A stretch of 64,000 nt of DNA from Thalassovita gelatinovora. GTDB lineage: Bacteria > Pseudomonadota > Alphaproteobacteria > Rhodobacterales > Rhodobacteraceae. Within the stretch, counting starts at the first letter, position 1; each line of letters starts with the position of its first letter. The notes below the pieces were generated by a model. It had not been told where the DNA came from. It worked only from the letters and a program-made list of their open reading frames with translations, and made no database searches. The stretch is from positions 1 through 64,000 of the forward strand of contig NZ_CYSA01000018.1 in NCBI RefSeq assembly GCF_001458355.1, written 5' to 3'. Both the position numbers and the translations under genes were made by a program. Below are positions 36,241-46,090 of the stretch, one piece after another.

Positions 36241-37602
36241 TCAAGCGCGCCGAACCGGCGCTTTCATGGTGACGATCTCTTCCGCCATAGTCGGGTGCAC
36301 CGCCACTGTACGGTCGAAATCTTCCTTGGTCGCCCCCATTTTGACCGCGATCCCGGCCAGCTGAATCATTTCGCCCGCCCCCGGCGCGACGATATGACAG
36401 CCCAGAACCTTGCGGGTTTCGGCGCAAACGATCAGCTTCATCATAACCCGCGCATCGCTGCCGGCAAACAGGCTGCGCATCGGGCGGAACGAACTGCAAT
36501 ACACCTCGATCGGGCCTTGGTCGCGGGCGTCTTCTTCGCTCATCCCGACGGTGCCCATTTCAGGCTGGGTGAAGATGGCGGTCGGGATCAGATCGTGATC
36601 GACCGGCGTCGGGTTGCCCTTGAACACGGTTTCGACGAACGCCATGCCTTCGCGGATCGCAACGGGCGTCAGGTTGACCCGATCGGTGACATCGCCGATG
36701 GCATAGACCGATGGCACGGCGGTCTGACTGTATTCATCCACCAGAACCTTGCCGTTACGGCCCAGTTTCACGCCGACCTCTTGCAGCCCCATATCATCGC
36801 TATTGGGCACCCGGCCGGTGGCGAACATGACCTGATCGAACACCCGTTCGGTGCCGTTGCTGGCCTTCACCCGGATGCCGCCCGACGCATCGCGTTCCAT
36901 AGACAGGATATTGGTGCCCAGATGCAGATCGATCCCCGATTGGATCATTTCCTCGGAAACCAGCCCACGGGCTTCACCGTCGAAACCGCGCAGGATCTGC
37001 GCACCGCGATAGAACTGCGTAACCGCGACCCCCAACCCGTTCAACACGCCCGCGAATTCGCAGGCGATATAGCCACCGCCAAGGATCAGGATCGATCCAG
37101 GCAGTTTGTCGAGGTGGAAAATATCGTTCGAAGTGATGGCAAGCTCTTCACCCGGAATGCCGGGTTTGACCGGGCGCCCACCCATCGCCAGCAGGATATG
37201 CTTGGCGGTTTTGCGTTCGCCGGTGCTCAGTTCCACCGTATGCGCATCCAAGACCCGCGCACGTGCATCGAAGCTTTCGACGCCATTGTTTTTCAAGATG
37301 TTGCGATAGATGCCTTCCAACCGGTCGAGTTCGGCATGCAGCTTGGTCTTGAACCCGCCCCAGTCGAATGCGCCGGTGGGCATGTCCCAACCATAGGCGC
37401 GGGCCTCTTCAGCCATCGCCGGGAATTCGGAAGCAAACACCATCAGCTTTTTCGGCACGCAGCCCCGGATAACGCAGGTGCCGCCATAGCGGTCTTCTTC
37501 GGCCAAGGCGACCTTGGCACCGGTCTCGCCCGCCGCCACCCGGGCCGCGCGTACGCCACCCGATCCGCCACCAATCACGAAGAGGTCATAGTCGAAGGTC
37601 AT
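36241..37602 (-). CDS. gor: Glutathione-disulfide reductase
   Basis: The 453-residue flavoprotein has the FAD Rossmann motif (LFVIGGGSGGVRAARVAA), the redox-active disulfide GGTCVIRGCVPKK (Cys43 and Cys48), an NADPH-binding motif (ILILGGGYIACEFAGVL) and the C-terminal dimer histidine in VHPTMAEE (His436). VIRGCVPKK and the absence of lipoamide-type residues favour glutathione over lipoamide reductase. It keeps cytosolic glutathione reduced. It lies between rpiA, 133 bp upstream, and hflK on the same strand. Confidence 0.93.
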   Translation of the reverse strand: MTFDYDLFVIGGGSGGVRAARVAAGETGAKVALAEEDRYGGTCVIRGCVPKKLMVFASEFPAMAEEARAYGWDMPTGAFDWGGFKTKLHAELDRLEGIYRNILKNNGVESFDARARVLDAHTVELSTGERKTAKHILLAMGGRPVKPGIPGEELAITSNDIFHLDKLPGSILILGGGYIACEFAGVLNGLGVAVTQFYRGAQILRGFDGEARGLVSEEMIQSGIDLHLGTNILSMERDASGGIRVKASNGTERVFDQVMFATGRVPNSDDMGLQEVGVKLGRNGKVLVDEYSQTAVPSVYAIGDVTDRVNLTPVAIREGMAFVETVFKGNPTPVDHDLIPTAIFTQPEMGTVGMSEEDARDQGPIEVYCSSFRPMRSLFAGSDARVMMKLIVCAETRKVLGCHIVAPGAGEMIQLAGIAVKMGATKEDFDRTVAVHPTMAEEIVTMKAPVRRA

Positions 37603-37735
37603 TTGGTTCTATCTTCCGTAAAATATCAGTCTTTGGCCCCACATCTATGCCGCCGCAGGACCAAGTCCAACCCCGAGCCTTGCAACTATTTGTCAAGCCC
37701 GGGCGGCATGCAGGGTTTGGCAGTCTCAGCTGGAC

Positions 37736-38524
37736 CTATTCACTCAGATCGGTGAACAGGTTGTCGCTGTCGACGAATTCCAGTTTGTCTTCTTCCACCG
37801 AATCGTCATTGATGTCGCGCACCTGCACCCGGCCATCACCGAAACCGACGATCACGGTGTCGCAGATATCGATGAACAGCCCGTTTTCGACCACGCCGGG
37901 GATCTGGTTCAGCACCATCGCCAATTGCCGCGGATTGCCGATCCGGGTCAGGTGCAAATCGATGATGTGATTGCCTTCGTCGGTGAAAAAGGGGCTGTCG
38001 CCATTCATCCGCAGGGTCGAGGACTGGCCCAGCACATCCATGCTGTCGAGCATTTCTTCGACCAGCGCCTTGGACGTCTGCCATCCGAACGGGATCACCT
38101 CGACCGGCAACGGGAAGGCCCCCAGATTTTCGACTTCCTTGCTGACATCGGAAATCACGATCATCCGGTCGCTGGCCGTCGCCACGATCTTTTCTTGCAG
38201 CAACGCACCGCCACCGCCCTTGATTAGGTTGAATTCGCCGTCGAATTCATCCGCCCCGTCGATGGTCAGATCCAACCAGCGGGCTTCGTCGAGGCTGATC
38301 ACTTCGATACCGACTTCGCGGGCCAAGGCGGCGGTGCGAGTCGATGTCGGTACGCCGCGTATCTTAAGCCCGTCTTCGCGCACCAATTCGCCCAGACAGC
38401 GCACCATCCAAGCCGCGGTTGACCCGGTCCCCAGACCGACGCGCATTCCGTCTTCCACGAATTCCACCGATTTCTTGGCGGCAACGAATTTGGCCTTGTC
38501 GATGGGCGACAATTCTCCGGTCAT
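37736..38524 (-). CDS. rpiA: Ribose-5-phosphate isomerase A
   Basis: The 262-residue product interconverts ribose 5-phosphate and ribulose 5-phosphate. It contains the RpiA motifs VGLGTGSTAAWMV (phosphate loop), LTIDGADEFD, IKGGGGALLQEKIVA (with the catalytic lysine region) and VIPFGWQTS. The length is about 30 residues above the standard enzyme owing to an acidic C-terminal tail (VRDINDDSVEEDKLEFVDSD). It heads the same-strand run rpiA-gor-hflK-hflC. Confidence 0.95.
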   Translation of the reverse strand: MTGELSPIDKAKFVAAKKSVEFVEDGMRVGLGTGSTAAWMVRCLGELVREDGLKIRGVPTSTRTAALAREVGIEVISLDEARWLDLTIDGADEFDGEFNLIKGGGGALLQEKIVATASDRMIVISDVSKEVENLGAFPLPVEVIPFGWQTSKALVEEMLDSMDVLGQSSTLRMNGDSPFFTDEGNHIIDLHLTRIGNPRQLAMVLNQIPGVVENGLFIDICDTVIVGFGDGRVQVRDINDDSVEEDKLEFVDSDNLFTDLSE

Positions 38525-38614
38525 GGCAGTGACTCCGTTTCGATTTGGGTCGCTTATAGGAAAGTTGCCGCTTGGGCGCGAGAGCCAAATCCACCCGACT
38601 CGGGGAAACCACCG

Positions 38615-39634
38615 TCACAAAGCAGCCTGTGACAAAATTTCTTGCTGTTTCCGAGTGAACCGCCGCCATTGCGCCGGGCGCAGCAAAGTACGCGCCGGGG
38701 TCCAGTCCGAGGTCAACTTTAGATCAGGAAAGGTCCGGAACAACCGCCTTCGATCCTTGGCGTCAAGCGCCCGGATCGCCATCGGCCCCGGCAACAGGCT
38801 TTCGGCCAGCGCCCCGTTGGCCCAGAGAACCTGATGCTTATCGAACAGAAGATGATAATACTTAATCCATGCGCATGGTGCCAAAGTCACCCCGCGCTGG
38901 CCGACCATGGATTTGATCGGCACCAGCGTTTCTTCGCGCTGCGACAGGATGATCCCCTGCCCCGGCCGGATCAGAACCCGGTGCTGTTGTGACAACAGCA
39001 AAGGCCGGGAATTGCCCAATATCCCCTTGCCGACACGCACCGGAGCCAAGGCCATGATCCCGCGCCTGTCCTGCGTCCCAATCCAGGCCAGCGGCTGTGG
39101 CCCATCATCCAGCGTTTCAACCATGTCGCCTTCGACCAAGTGCTGCACCGGCACATATCCTCTAGCGGTCAGGATCTGCGTCCCCGAAGCGAAACAAACA
39201 GCCAGATCGGAATATGGCACGGTTGGATAATCGCTGCCGCCCGGGATGATTTCATAAGTTGTCCCCGGCACAAGACGGCTATCGGCGGCGACGCCGGTAA
39301 TCTGACCGTCGAAATCAAGCACATACAACGTGATTTCATCATCGGGGTCGGTCGATCCGACCGGATGCACGATATAACTGTACTCATTGGTAACAACCGT
39401 CCCGCGGGACCAAGTTTGTCCGGCGAATTCGGTATGGCCGGTAAGCTGTTGGCGGTTCTCTTGATCCTCGAAATACCTGTCCCGGTCATACAGGGTCAGG
39501 TCGACCCATGCATCGGTATTCACGGTAAACGTGGTCGCGTTGAAGCTACTGGTATTGCGTCCGATACCCGACAAGAATGGATCGGGACCGGTCAGGTTGA
39601 TATCGTTTACCCCAATGGCTGAAAGTGTCGGCAT
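38615..39634 (-). CDS. Hint-domain (Hedgehog/intein type) protein
   Basis: The 339-residue product has an N-terminal beta-rich region (about 1-145) and a Hint domain (about 148-290) beginning at the potential splice/cleavage cysteine in AVCFASGTQILTARGYVPVQ, followed by VEGDMVETLDDG, LAWIGTQDRRG and the block LLLSQQHRVLI. In Rhodobacterales this Hint type is common as a C-terminal or near C-terminal domain in secreted or surface proteins, and it probably self-cleaves. The start at 39634 is preceded by GGAG; the frame stays open 91 codons upstream. It is divergent from sdaA. Confidence 0.85.
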   Translation of the reverse strand: MPTLSAIGVNDINLTGPDPFLSGIGRNTSSFNATTFTVNTDAWVDLTLYDRDRYFEDQENRQQLTGHTEFAGQTWSRGTVVTNEYSYIVHPVGSTDPDDEITLYVLDFDGQITGVAADSRLVPGTTYEIIPGGSDYPTVPYSDLAVCFASGTQILTARGYVPVQHLVEGDMVETLDDGPQPLAWIGTQDRRGIMALAPVRVGKGILGNSRPLLLSQQHRVLIRPGQGIILSQREETLVPIKSMVGQRGVTLAPCAWIKYYHLLFDKHQVLWANGALAESLLPGPMAIRALDAKDRRRLFRTFPDLKLTSDWTPARTLLRPAQWRRFTRKQQEILSQAAL

Positions 39635-39878
39635 GGGTCTCCTGTCGTGGTCATTCGATGTCGCCACGGTATCCCGGGGCGGGCCGTTGCCGCCGTGGTC
39701 GACCTGCATTTGCAAAATGACACGACGGAGATTGATATTTCCTGAATGCCCGACGACGACCTGACCGGCATCGACCGGATTGCGCGTTTGTTCCCGCATG
39801 GGTCGTTTTTCGGTGGCAGTTTCTTGTCCGCCAAAGCTAGGCTTCCCGTCACGGGTGCAGAAAAAGGGATGACCGGGA

Positions 39879-41252
39879 ATGTTCCTATCGGTTTTCGACA
39901 TGTTCAAGATCGGGATCGGCCCGTCTTCGTCTCATACGATGGGGCCAATGGTGGCGGCGGCGCGTTTTTTGGACAGCATGCGTGCCTCGCCTTTCGATTT
40001 TGCCGGGCTGCGCGCCTCGCTGCATGGGTCATTGGCCTTTACCGGGATCGGCCACGCCACCGACCGCGCCACCATTCTGGGCCTCGCCGGGTTCGAAGCC
40101 GCAACCTTTGATTTTGACGCCAGCATAGCGGCGCTGGACCAAATTCACCGTACAAAAACGGTCAATCCACCCGGCCTGCCACCGCTGCGTTTCGACCCCG
40201 AAACCGATCTGGCCTTTGATTATGGCCCCCCCTTGCCCGGCCATGCCAATGGCATGGTGCTGATGGCTACCGACAAACAAGGCGACGTGATTCTGCGCGA
40301 CGTGTTCTATTCCATCGGCGGCGGCTTCGTGATGACCGAAGCCGAGCTGGCAGCGGGCAAGAACACCGACGAAGGTGACCCGGTGCCGTTCCCGTTCAAA
40401 ACTGCCGCCGAAATGCTGGAGATGGCACAAAGTTCGGGCAAAACCATCGCGGCGATGAAATCCGCCAACGAAGTGTCGCGTTGCGGCCATCAGAACCTGA
40501 AAACCGGGCTGACCCGGATCTGGCAAGTGATGAATGCCTGTATTGATCGCGGTTTGACCACCGAAGGTGAATTGCCCGGCGGTCTGCGGGTCAAACGGCG
40601 GGCGAAACCAATCCACGCCGCGCTGATGGCAGAACGCGGAATGAACCTGACCGCACCGCATGTGATCAACGACTGGATCAGCATGTACGCAATGGCGGTG
40701 AACGAAGAAAACGCCGCCGGTGGGCAGGTCGTCACCGCCCCCACCAACGGCGCCGCCGGGGTTTTGCCCGCAGTGATCCGCTACTGGCTCGACCATGTGC
40801 CGGGGGCCAGCCTGACGCGGATCGACGATTTCCTGCTGACCGCCGCCGCCATCGGTGGTCTGATCAAACACAACGCCTCGATTTCCGGTGCCGAAGCCGG
40901 ATGCCAGGCCGAAGTTGGCAGCGCCGCCGCAATGGCCGCCGCCGGGTTCTGCGCGGTGATGGGCGGCACGCCCGAACAGATCGAAAACGCCGCCGAAATA
41001 GCGCTGGAACATCATCTGGGAATGACCTGCGACCCGGTCAAAGGCTTGGTGCAGGTGCCCTGCATCGAACGCAACGGACTGGGCGCGATCAAGGCGGTCA
41101 GTGCCGCCTCATTGGCGCTGCGCGGGACCGGCGATCATTTCGTACCGCTGGATGCGGCGATTGAAACCATGCGCCAGACCGGTCGCGACATGCACGAACA
41201 TTACAAGGAAACCTCGCTTGGCGGACTGGCGGTCAACGTACCCAATTGCTGA
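39879..41252 (+). CDS. sdaA: L-serine ammonia-lyase (iron-sulfur type, single chain)
   Basis: The 457-residue enzyme deaminates L-serine to pyruvate using a [4Fe-4S] cluster. The N-terminal beta domain begins [20 protein letters not shown] with the SSHTMGPM motif. The alpha domain has [33 protein letters not shown] and [18 protein letters not shown], which supply the cluster cysteines. One-chain SdaA of this length is standard in proteobacteria. GGGATGACCGGG precedes the start. It is divergent from the Hint gene and followed after 63 bp by an EamA exporter, which could handle a product. Confidence 0.95.
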   Translation: MFLSVFDMFKIGIGPSSSHTMGPMVAAARFLDSMRASPFDFAGLRASLHGSLAFTGIGHATDRATILGLAGFEAATFDFDASIAALDQIHRTKTVNPPGLPPLRFDPETDLAFDYGPPLPGHANGMVLMATDKQGDVILRDVFYSIGGGFVMTEAELAAGKNTDEGDPVPFPFKTAAEMLEMAQSSGKTIAAMKSANEVSRCGHQNLKTGLTRIWQVMNACIDRGLTTEGELPGGLRVKRRAKPIHAALMAERGMNLTAPHVINDWISMYAMAVNEENAAGGQVVTAPTNGAAGVLPAVIRYWLDHVPGASLTRIDDFLLTAAAIGGLIKHNASISGAEAGCQAEVGSAAAMAAAGFCAVMGGTPEQIENAAEIALEHHLGMTCDPVKGLVQVPCIERNGLGAIKAVSAASLALRGTGDHFVPLDAAIETMRQTGRDMHEHYKETSLGGLAVNVPNC

Positions 41253-41315
41253 CCCGGGCCGGGGCCGGATTTCTACGGCATTGCCACCGCCCGGATCGGT
41301 TTCTAATCTGCGCCG

Positions 41316-42212
41316 ATGTCACCTGATCGCCCCCTTCTCGGCATCGCCTTGATGCTTTGCTTTTCCGCCTTGGCACCGTTTGCCGATGCCATCGCCAAGA
41401 TTCTGGGGCAAACCCTGCCGATCAGCTTGATCGTGCTGTTCCGGTTCGTGGCGCAAATGGTAATCCTGCTGCCGCTGGTGGCACTGACCCGCCGCACCTG
41501 GTCCTTCACCCCACGCGTATTGCGCCTATCGCTGATGCGCACGGTTCTGCACATCCTCGGCATCGGCTTGATGGTCGCGGCGCTCAGGGTGTTACCGCTG
41601 GCCGATGCCATCGCCATCGCCTTCGTCCTGCCCTTCCTGATGCTGCTGCTAGGCAAATTCATCCTGCACGAAGAAGTCGGCCCGCGCCGCCTGGCCGCCT
41701 GCGCGGTCGGCTTCGCGGGCACCTTGCTGATTGTCCAGCCGAGTTTTCAGCAGGTGGGTTGGCCTGCCCTTCTACCTTTGGCGGTGGCGGTCAACTTCGC
41801 CTTTTTCATCCTGATCACCCGGTCGGTGTCCAAGGATATCGACCCGATGGCCCTACAGGTCGTTTCGGGCGGCATGGCGGTGCTGATCCTGTTGCCGGTG
41901 CTGGGTGGCTATTACCTTTGGGCCGGACCGGCGGCGGATCTGACCGCCCCGAATGCCACCGAATGGATGCTGCTGGCGGGAATGGGGGCAATCGGAACCT
42001 TGGCGCATCTTTTGATGACATGGTCACTGCGTTATGCCCCGTCCACCACGCTGGCCCCGATCCAGTATGTGGAGTTGCCGGTCACGACCTTTGCAGGCTG
42101 GTTGATATTTTCCGACCTGCCGAACGGATTGGCCGCACTTGGCATCACCATTTCGGTCAGCGCGGGAATTTACATCATTCTGCGCGAACGGGCCATGCTG
42201 GCGCAGCCATGA
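41316..42212 (+). CDS. EamA/DMT family transporter
   Basis: The 298-residue protein has about ten membrane helices in two EamA repeats (about 8-140 and 150-285). The first has the typical ALRVLPLADAIAIAFVLPFL and the end of the second has LAPIQYVELPVTTFAGWLIF. Substrate unknown; relatives export amino acids, nucleobases or riboflavin. It follows sdaA by 63 bp on the same strand. Its last 38 bp overlap the end of thiN on the opposite strand. Confidence 0.87.
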   Translation: MSPDRPLLGIALMLCFSALAPFADAIAKILGQTLPISLIVLFRFVAQMVILLPLVALTRRTWSFTPRVLRLSLMRTVLHILGIGLMVAALRVLPLADAIAIAFVLPFLMLLLGKFILHEEVGPRRLAACAVGFAGTLLIVQPSFQQVGWPALLPLAVAVNFAFFILITRSVSKDIDPMALQVVSGGMAVLILLPVLGGYYLWAGPAADLTAPNATEWMLLAGMGAIGTLAHLLMTWSLRYAPSTTLAPIQYVELPVTTFAGWLIFSDLPNGLAALGITISVSAGIYIILRERAMLAQP

Positions 42213-42861
42213 CCGCCGCCGCTGCCTGCGGCAAGGCCGATAGCGGCAGCATCACCAGCATCTTCGGATCATCGAGCCACAGATGCACCGGGCCGCAGAC
42301 TTCGTTCGATGTGCCAACCCGCCCGTCGGGGGCGAATTGCAACCCTTCGATCGGCCAGCGCAACCCGTTTGAGCGTCCTTCGACCCGTGCCATCGGAAAC
42401 AGCGACAGCAAGGTTCCCACCGGCAGATCAACGCGCAGTTCGGGCGGGGCGACAAATGTGATCATTTCACCCCCCAGCAGGATGCAGCGCCGGTCGGGGT
42501 GTCGCACCAATGCATTGAACGCCGCCAATTGATGATCGATCCGGCTGCCATCGAACCCGATGCCCAGCACCAGCGGCGCCGCGATATGGCGCAGGCATTT
42601 GTCGAAATCGGTGCTGTCTTGTTCGGCAATCGGATGCAGCCGGTCGGGCGCAATCGCCATACGCGCCCGGTCTGACAGGCTGTCGAAATCGCCAATCACC
42701 GCCAATGGGTCCAACCCTTTGGCCAGCGCCACATCCGCGCCGCCATCGGCACAGACGATTCCGGGGGCCATGGTTAATGAAGCCGCCAAAGCGCCGGGCG
42801 GCACATTTCCTGCACCAATCAGCGTAATAGGTGAAGACGAACGAACAATAGCATCTGACAT
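42175..42861 (-). CDS. thiN: Thiamine diphosphokinase
   Basis: The 228-residue product transfers pyrophosphate from ATP to thiamine. The N-terminal catalytic domain has CADGGADVALAKGLDPLAVIGDFDSLS and EQDSTDFDKCLRHI, the metal and ATP-binding aspartate motifs of the family. FDGSRIDHQLAAFN and the C-terminal beta domain binding thiamine follow. The final residues overlap the EamA gene on the opposite strand by 38 bp. It is divergent from the large acidic-protein gene. Confidence 0.92.
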   Translation of the reverse strand: MSDAIVRSSSPITLIGAGNVPPGALAASLTMAPGIVCADGGADVALAKGLDPLAVIGDFDSLSDRARMAIAPDRLHPIAEQDSTDFDKCLRHIAAPLVLGIGFDGSRIDHQLAAFNALVRHPDRRCILLGGEMITFVAPPELRVDLPVGTLLSLFPMARVEGRSNGLRWPIEGLQFAPDGRVGTSNEVCGPVHLWLDDPKMLVMLPLSALPQAAAAVMAAPAWPVRAE

Positions 42862-42999
42862 AAGGTGATTACTGCCCGGAATGGAAACGGATCACAATAT
42901 CGACACAAAATGATACGGTAATTATCTAAGATTCGATCAGCTTTTGGCGGGTTGTGCATGGTAAACATCGAAGTCAGAGGCAAAGGAAGGCGAGTACCA

Positions 43000-45057
43000 A
43001 TGGTTTCCAACAGTAAAGTTTTGACCGTTTCCTACGGCACGTTCTCATGCACGTTGGAAGGATTCGATGACTCCTTCGACACGATGAAAGCGATTGCGGA
43101 ATATTTCCGCGACTTGGCGTCGGATGACCGGTATTTCGGAGCCGAACCGCCGACGCCGGATGCGGAAATGCTGGCCCGGATCGCTGAACGCGAAATCGCC
43201 CGTAGGGTTCAAGCCCGCGAAGAAAGCGGCGGCTTCATCCTGACCGCCGAAGCCAAACCCGATGCGGTGGCCGAACCGAAAGCGCAAGAAGTTGCCGCAG
43301 AACCAGCGCCTGCGCCGGAACCGGTTGGATCACCCCAGGCCGAGGCCGAAATCGACACGCCTGCGGACGCAGCAGCCCCGGTTGAAGCCGACGAAGAAGA
43401 AATCGCCGACGCGTCTGACATTGCCGACATTGACCCGATCGTGGACACCGTTGCGACCCCGGAAACCGCCGCACCGGAGGTCACGCAAGACGTGGCCGAA
43501 GCCACCGTTCCAGATATCCCCGAAGCGGACGCGGTCGCAACCGATGGCGCGGCCGCGCCACAAACCGCCCCGATCCAAACCATTGCCGAACCGGCGCAGC
43601 CCGAACCGGAACCCCTTCCGGCTGCGCCCAGTGCCGACGCTGCTGTCAGTCTGCTCGATGACAGCAGCGTCGCCGCCAAATTGCAGCGCATCCGTGCCGT
43701 GGTATCGCGCGGAACGGTTCAGACCGTCGAAACCGACTATACCGAAGACGAACATGCCGATGATTTCATCGCCGCCGCGGCCAACGAAATCGAAGAAGTG
43801 ATCGAAGCCGACGATCAGGCCGAACTGGCCGCCGAAGACGTCGAGGAAGAAAATTATTCTTCGATCCTCGATGCGGTCGCCCGGGCTAAAACCGATGCGG
43901 AGGAAGCCGCCGCTGAGGCCAAAGCTGAACCGGAAGACATCGCCGGGGACGAAACCGCGCCGGAACAACGGGACCAACAGCCCGAAGCGGAAACGGCGAA
44001 AGCCCCCGAAGGGCCCGTAGAAAACGCCGCCGAGACGCAAGTTTCCGCACCAGAAGAAATTGCGCCCGAACAAGCCGCCGCGCAACCGGCCCGCCCGGTC
44101 CGGGTGCTGAAAATGAAGCGCAGCGATTTCGAAGCGGCACTTTCAAGCGGCCATCTGGAAGAACATACCGACATTCAGGAAGACGAACCCGAAAGTTCGC
44201 TCAGCCCGGAAGAAGAAGCCGACCTGCTGCGCGAACTGGCCGAAGTTGAAGCCGAATTCGCCGAAGATGAAGAAGAGCTCGAAGCGGATGATGTGCGTTC
44301 GATCTTTGCCGCAGAAGACGCCCCCGAAGAAGAAACCGCACCGGAAGAACCCGGTCGCGCCCAGTTGGAGGAACCCGATGTTTCGCGGCTGATGGAAAAG
44401 ACCCAGTCGGAAATGGACAACCCCGAAGGGGCGCATCGGCGCAACGCCATCGCGCATCTGCGCGCCGCCGTCGCAGCAACCCGCGCCGAAACCGAAGCGG
44501 GTGGCGGCCTGAACCGAGGCGACGACAGCGTCGACGCCTTCCGCGACGATCTGGAAAGCGTTGTGCGCCCGCGCCGCCCCGTCCGTCCGCAAACCCATGC
44601 CGAACGGCCCGAATCCCCGCGCCCGGCACCGCTGAAGCTGGTCGCGTCACAACGTATCGACGCACCTGCCGAAACGGCCCCCGCCGCGGCCGCGATCACG
44701 ATCAAGCCGCGCCGCGTTTCGCTGAAACCGGCCGCCGATACATCCGCCAATCAGGCCGCGATCTCGGATTATAAAAGCTTTGCAGAATTCGCCGAAGCAA
44801 TGGGGGCGGAAAAGCTGCCCGATCTGCTGGAAGCGGCGGCGGCCTATCTGTCTTATGTTGAAGGTCACGAACAGTTTTCGCGCCCGCAGCTGATGAACAA
44901 GGCCCGCCAGGTCGAAGAAAACGCCTTCAGCCGCGAAGACGGGCTGCGCTCTTTCGGGCAGTTGCTGCGCCAGGGCAAGATCGAAAAGCTGCAAGGTGGC
45001 CGGTTCACGGTTTCCGACCAAATCGGGTTCAAACCGAAAAACCGCGCCGCTGGCTGA
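43000..45057 (+). CDS. Large acidic low-complexity protein with conserved ends
   Basis: From the ATG at 43000 (GGAAGG ten bases upstream) the product is 685 residues. Residues 1-75 form a small ordered-looking segment (VLTVSYGTFSCTLEGFDDSF, then MKAIAEYFRDLASDD). Residues about 80-580 are an Ala/Glu/Pro/Asp-rich disordered region with strongly negative charge. The last 98 residues are again ordered (ISDYKSFAEFAEAMGAEKLP, YLSYVEGHEQFSRPQLMNKA, LRSFGQLLRQGKIEKLQGG), resembling a small helical or winged-helix module. I believe the two ends are conserved in Rhodobacterales as a hypothetical family, from memory. There is no signal peptide, so it is cytoplasmic. Function unknown. Confidence 0.82.
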   Translation: MVSNSKVLTVSYGTFSCTLEGFDDSFDTMKAIAEYFRDLASDDRYFGAEPPTPDAEMLARIAEREIARRVQAREESGGFILTAEAKPDAVAEPKAQEVAAEPAPAPEPVGSPQAEAEIDTPADAAAPVEADEEEIADASDIADIDPIVDTVATPETAAPEVTQDVAEATVPDIPEADAVATDGAAAPQTAPIQTIAEPAQPEPEPLPAAPSADAAVSLLDDSSVAAKLQRIRAVVSRGTVQTVETDYTEDEHADDFIAAAANEIEEVIEADDQAELAAEDVEEENYSSILDAVARAKTDAEEAAAEAKAEPEDIAGDETAPEQRDQQPEAETAKAPEGPVENAAETQVSAPEEIAPEQAAAQPARPVRVLKMKRSDFEAALSSGHLEEHTDIQEDEPESSLSPEEEADLLRELAEVEAEFAEDEEELEADDVRSIFAAEDAPEEETAPEEPGRAQLEEPDVSRLMEKTQSEMDNPEGAHRRNAIAHLRAAVAATRAETEAGGGLNRGDDSVDAFRDDLESVVRPRRPVRPQTHAERPESPRPAPLKLVASQRIDAPAETAPAAAAITIKPRRVSLKPAADTSANQAAISDYKSFAEFAEAMGAEKLPDLLEAAAAYLSYVEGHEQFSRPQLMNKARQVEENAFSREDGLRSFGQLLRQGKIEKLQGGRFTVSDQIGFKPKNRAAG

Positions 45058-45084
45058 TTTCACGCCACGGTTTGCAATATCCAG

Positions 45085-45115
45085 ACACCCGGCGGCCCCC
45101 GCCGGGTGTTTTTTA
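45085..45115 (+). terminator. Intrinsic terminator of the acidic-protein gene
   Basis: ACACCCGGCG (45085-45094) pairs with CGCCGGGTGT (45100-45109) around loop GCCCC and is followed by a T6 run. It lies 27 bp past the stop codon and touches the 3' end of the convergent GGDEF gene. Confidence 0.92.
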
Positions 45116-46090
45116 TTCTGCCCCATGAAAATGCAGCTGCGCCCGGCCACCGCGCTTGGAAACGTAAAGTGCGGCATCGGCGTCCGACAGCATCTGGATC
45201 GGGTCCGGCCGGTCATAATCAACCGATCTGACGATGCCGATACTGGCCGAAACCGCACAGGGTTGGCCATCGATCAGGATCGGTTGTTCCAGCCGTGCAA
45301 TCAGCCGTTCCGCCACCGATTGCAACACTTGCTTGTCGGTCGGGCCGGCAAGGATCAACACGAATTCGTCCCCGCCATAACGCACCACCGTATCCTGTTG
45401 CCGGGTCAGTTCGACCATGATCCGCGCCACCTTCTGCAACACCCGATCCCCCGCAGCGTGCCCCATCGTGTCGTTGATCTGCTTGAAAAAATCCAGATCC
45501 AGATGGAGCAAAGCAAACGCCGCCCGGCTTTCGGTCAGCCGGGCCAGCACGTGATCCATCGCGCGGCGGTTTTTCAACCCGGTCAAAGTATCGGTAAATG
45601 CCTGTTCCTCGGCCGCGATCTTGGCCCCTTGCAACCGCGCATTCAGCCTGCGGCTGGCATCCATAGCCGCCGATTTCGCTTCGAACAGATACAGCATTTC
45701 AACGGTCATGTCGGTCGGGGCGAAATCGGACGCGGTCAGCGCGTAATCGCGGATTCCGTCCTGCACCGAAATCCCAAAAGACAGGTTTAGGATCACCCTG
45801 TCCCCGAATGGCGACAGCACCCCTTTCAACGCGGTGCAAGGGGGTGAACGGAACCGCAGATGCAGTTTCGCACCCGCCTGCGTTCTCAGCGCCGCCATCG
45901 TGCCGATATTGCTTGGGCGCTGAATGTCGAACAGATCGAACACCGACATCCCACCGAGGGCGACACCCGGTCGAAGCTTTGCCAAGGTTGGACCGACATG
46001 GGTGATCAACCCGTCAGTGTCCAACTGCAAATGCATCGGGACCAGCGTATCCAAGAGCTGCGCAAGATGTATTTCACAAGTCGTCGGCAT
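45113..46090 (-). CDS. Diguanylate cyclase with HNOBA-like sensor domain
   Basis: The 325-residue protein has an N-terminal region (about 10-150) resembling the H-NOX-associated (HNOBA) domain: FDLFDIQRPSNIGTMAALR, LKGVLSPF and SDFAPTDMTVEMLYLFEAKS, matching the family pattern of an RP motif, a strand series and the start of a signalling helix. The C-terminal GGDEF domain (about 160-320) is catalytic in appearance: TDTLTGLKNRRAMD, LDLDFFKQINDTMGHAAGD, RYGGDEF (239-243) and an intact product-inhibition site RQQD (230-233). It should make c-di-GMP. The start at 46090 overlaps the H-NOX-like gene, so the two are coupled. Confidence 0.9.
   Translation of the reverse strand: MPTTCEIHLAQLLDTLVPMHLQLDTDGLITHVGPTLAKLRPGVALGGMSVFDLFDIQRPSNIGTMAALRTQAGAKLHLRFRSPPCTALKGVLSPFGDRVILNLSFGISVQDGIRDYALTASDFAPTDMTVEMLYLFEAKSAAMDASRRLNARLQGAKIAAEEQAFTDTLTGLKNRRAMDHVLARLTESRAAFALLHLDLDFFKQINDTMGHAAGDRVLQKVARIMVELTRQQDTVVRYGGDEFVLILAGPTDKQVLQSVAERLIARLEQPILIDGQPCAVSASIGIVRSVDYDRPDPIQMLSDADAALYVSKRGGRAQLHFHGAE

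Noticed and set aside
43209-44750. Several long minus-strand frames opposite the acidic-protein gene
   Set aside because: These are compositional shadows of an Ala/Glu-rich gene; none has a domain or ribosome site.
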